This document shows, one piece after another, positions 63,057 to 64,000 of a stretch of 64,000 bases of DNA. Within the stretch, counting starts at the first letter, position 1. Each line of letters opens with the position of its first letter. The DNA is taken from the NCBI GenBank assembly GCA_964436865.1, contig CAYTFK010000001.1, positions 1 through 64,000 of the forward strand, written 5' to 3'. The notes beneath the pieces were generated by a model. That model made no database searches and was not told the origin of the DNA. It was given only the letters and a program-made list of their open reading frames with translations. Origin of the DNA: JAXGPP01 sp964436865. GTDB taxonomy: Bacteria > Planctomycetota > Planctomycetia > Pirellulales > Thermoguttaceae. The translations under genes and the position numbers were made by a program.

Positions 63057-64000
63057 ATGCGTGGCGACTTCCCCGCGCCGAGTGGCTCGCACTCTGCGCC
63101 CCATAAACAGGGTTTTCATCCCAGCGCTCCGGTATCCACCGCGGTGATCATCGGCGGCGGCTTTGCGGGTGTGAATACGGCCCAGCACCTGCAACGGCGG
63201 CTGCCGCCGCAATGGCAGATCACGCTCTACAGCCACGACAACCACATCGTGTTCACTCCGCTCCTGGGCGATGTGGTCGGCGCGTCGATCAATCCGATGC
63301 ACGTCGTCTGGCCGATCCGCCAGATGCTCGAAGGGGTCGATTGCCGCACGGCCGCCGTCACTGACATTGATCTGGACCGGAAGCGCATCGTGTACGAGAT
63401 TGCCGAAGGGCATGCGGCGAGCCAGTCCTACGACATGCTTGTGCTCGCCCTCGGCTCGGCAATCAACTTCAACATCATTCCCGGCATGGCCGCGCATGGC
63501 TGGCCGCTGAAGACCGTGGGCGACGCACTGGCGCTGAGGAACCATGTGATCGGCCTTCTGGAACGGGCGGAAATCGAGAACGACACCGACACCAAACGGC
63601 ATCTGCTGTCGATCGTTGTGGTGGGCGGCGGTTTCAGCGGCATCGAAGTCGCCGGTGAACTCTACGACTTGCTGCGGTCCAGCCTGCGGTACTATCGCCG
63701 CATCCGCCCCCGCGAACTTCGCGTGACCGTGCTGGAGGCCCGCGAGCGGATCCTGCCGGAACTTCCCGCGACACTCTCCGAGTTCGCGTTGCGGAAAATG
63801 CGCAAGCGGGGGATCGATATCCGTGTGGGTGCAATGGCCACCGCGGTGACCAGGCAGGGCATCATGCTCAAGGACGGCACTTCGATCGATTCCGCGACCG
63901 TCATCTGCACGATCGGCGTCACGGCGCACCCGTTAATTGCCAAGGCCGGTCTGCCGTTGGAGCGAGGCCGCATCAAGACGACCCCCGCGATGCAGGTCGA
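63057..64000 (+). CDS. ndh: Type II NADH dehydrogenase (partial, cut by window end)
   Basis: At least 314 residues, open at the window end. The FAD loop is V-I-I-G-G-G-F-A-G-V (about residue 31) and the NAD loop is VVVGGGFSGIE (about 184), with LPLERG near the cut. NDH-2 enzymes oxidise NADH and reduce quinone without pumping protons. GAGGTGAGG precedes the ATG at 63057. An alternative reading as a sulfide:quinone reductase-like enzyme cannot be fully excluded without the C-terminus. Confidence 0.88.
   Translation, partial: MRGDFPAPSGSHSAPHKQGFHPSAPVSTAVIIGGGFAGVNTAQHLQRRLPPQWQITLYSHDNHIVFTPLLGDVVGASINPMHVVWPIRQMLEGVDCRTAAVTDIDLDRKRIVYEIAEGHAASQSYDMLVLALGSAINFNIIPGMAAHGWPLKTVGDALALRNHVIGLLERAEIENDTDTKRHLLSIVVVGGGFSGIEVAGELYDLLRSSLRYYRRIRPRELRVTVLEARERILPELPATLSEFALRKMRKRGIDIRVGAMATAVTRQGIMLKDGTSIDSATVICTIGVTAHPLIAKAGLPLERGRIKTTPAMQV

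Noticed and set aside
63039..63929. 296-codon minus-strand frame near the window end.
   Set aside because: The plus strand encodes an NDH-2 with both dinucleotide loops in the same stretch.

Overview
The window looks like the chromosome of a planctomycete, probably of the Pirellulales type. The reasons are high GC, sparse Shine-Dalgarno signals with some GTG/TTG starts, a DUF1559 protein, several Ser/Thr kinases, a CHAT-TPR protein, and giant extracellular Calx-beta/dockerin proteins with N-terminal motifs resembling the planctomycete LEPR-x-LL type. No tRNA, rRNA, CRISPR array or insertion sequence was seen.

Layout. 0.1-8.1 kb (minus strand): a MoxR / DUF58 / BatA-type VWA cluster with a large VWA membrane protein and an NHL lipoprotein. 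8.3-11.1 kb (plus): a Sua5-type domain fused to a low-molecular-weight phosphatase, RpiB and a ROK kinase, meeting dapB and threonine synthase on the other strand. 13.7-19.9 kb (plus): a DksA-type zinc finger protein, LspA, an Rrf2 regulator, two nitrilase-family hydrolases around a DUF1559 protein, and a small membrane protein. 19.9-30.8 kb (mostly minus): signalling genes, namely a CHAT-TPR protease-like protein, a DUF4384 protein, two Ser/Thr kinases, an FHA-GAF-nucleotide cyclase and a GAF protein.

From about 30.8 kb to 61.9 kb the window holds what reads as a type II (aromatic) polyketide gene cluster. The minus-strand arm carries acetyl-CoA carboxylase genes (accC, accB, fused accDA), a TPR protein and a TcmI-type cyclase. 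A 773-bp divergent region with a perfect 9-bp dyad separates it from the plus-strand arm. That arm runs SnoaL-like cyclase, DUF1772 protein, SDR, HIBADH-type dehydrogenase, amidohydrolase, a 1910-residue multicopper oxidase and a Calx-beta protein. It continues with a DevBCA-like exporter, a CurC-like cupin, KS-alpha, KS-beta (chain-length factor), acyl ligase, a cNMP-binding patatin, ACP, an SRPBCC aromatase/cyclase, pyruvate kinase, an SDR and two ABM-type monooxygenases. 6-phosphofructokinase and a type II NADH dehydrogenase (cut by the window end) close the window.

Proposed logic, which is inference: carboxylase supplies malonyl-CoA, the minimal PKS builds a poly-beta-keto chain on the ACP, the three cyclase-type proteins plus the cupin fold and aromatise it, SDR/ABM/DUF1772 enzymes reduce and oxidise it, the ABC system exports it, and the secreted copper oxidase may couple or polymerise the phenolic product outside the cell. 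The order cupin, KS-alpha, KS-beta, ACP, SRPBCC cyclase resembles the spore-pigment (whiE/cur) clusters of Streptomyces, interrupted here by the ligase and patatin genes.
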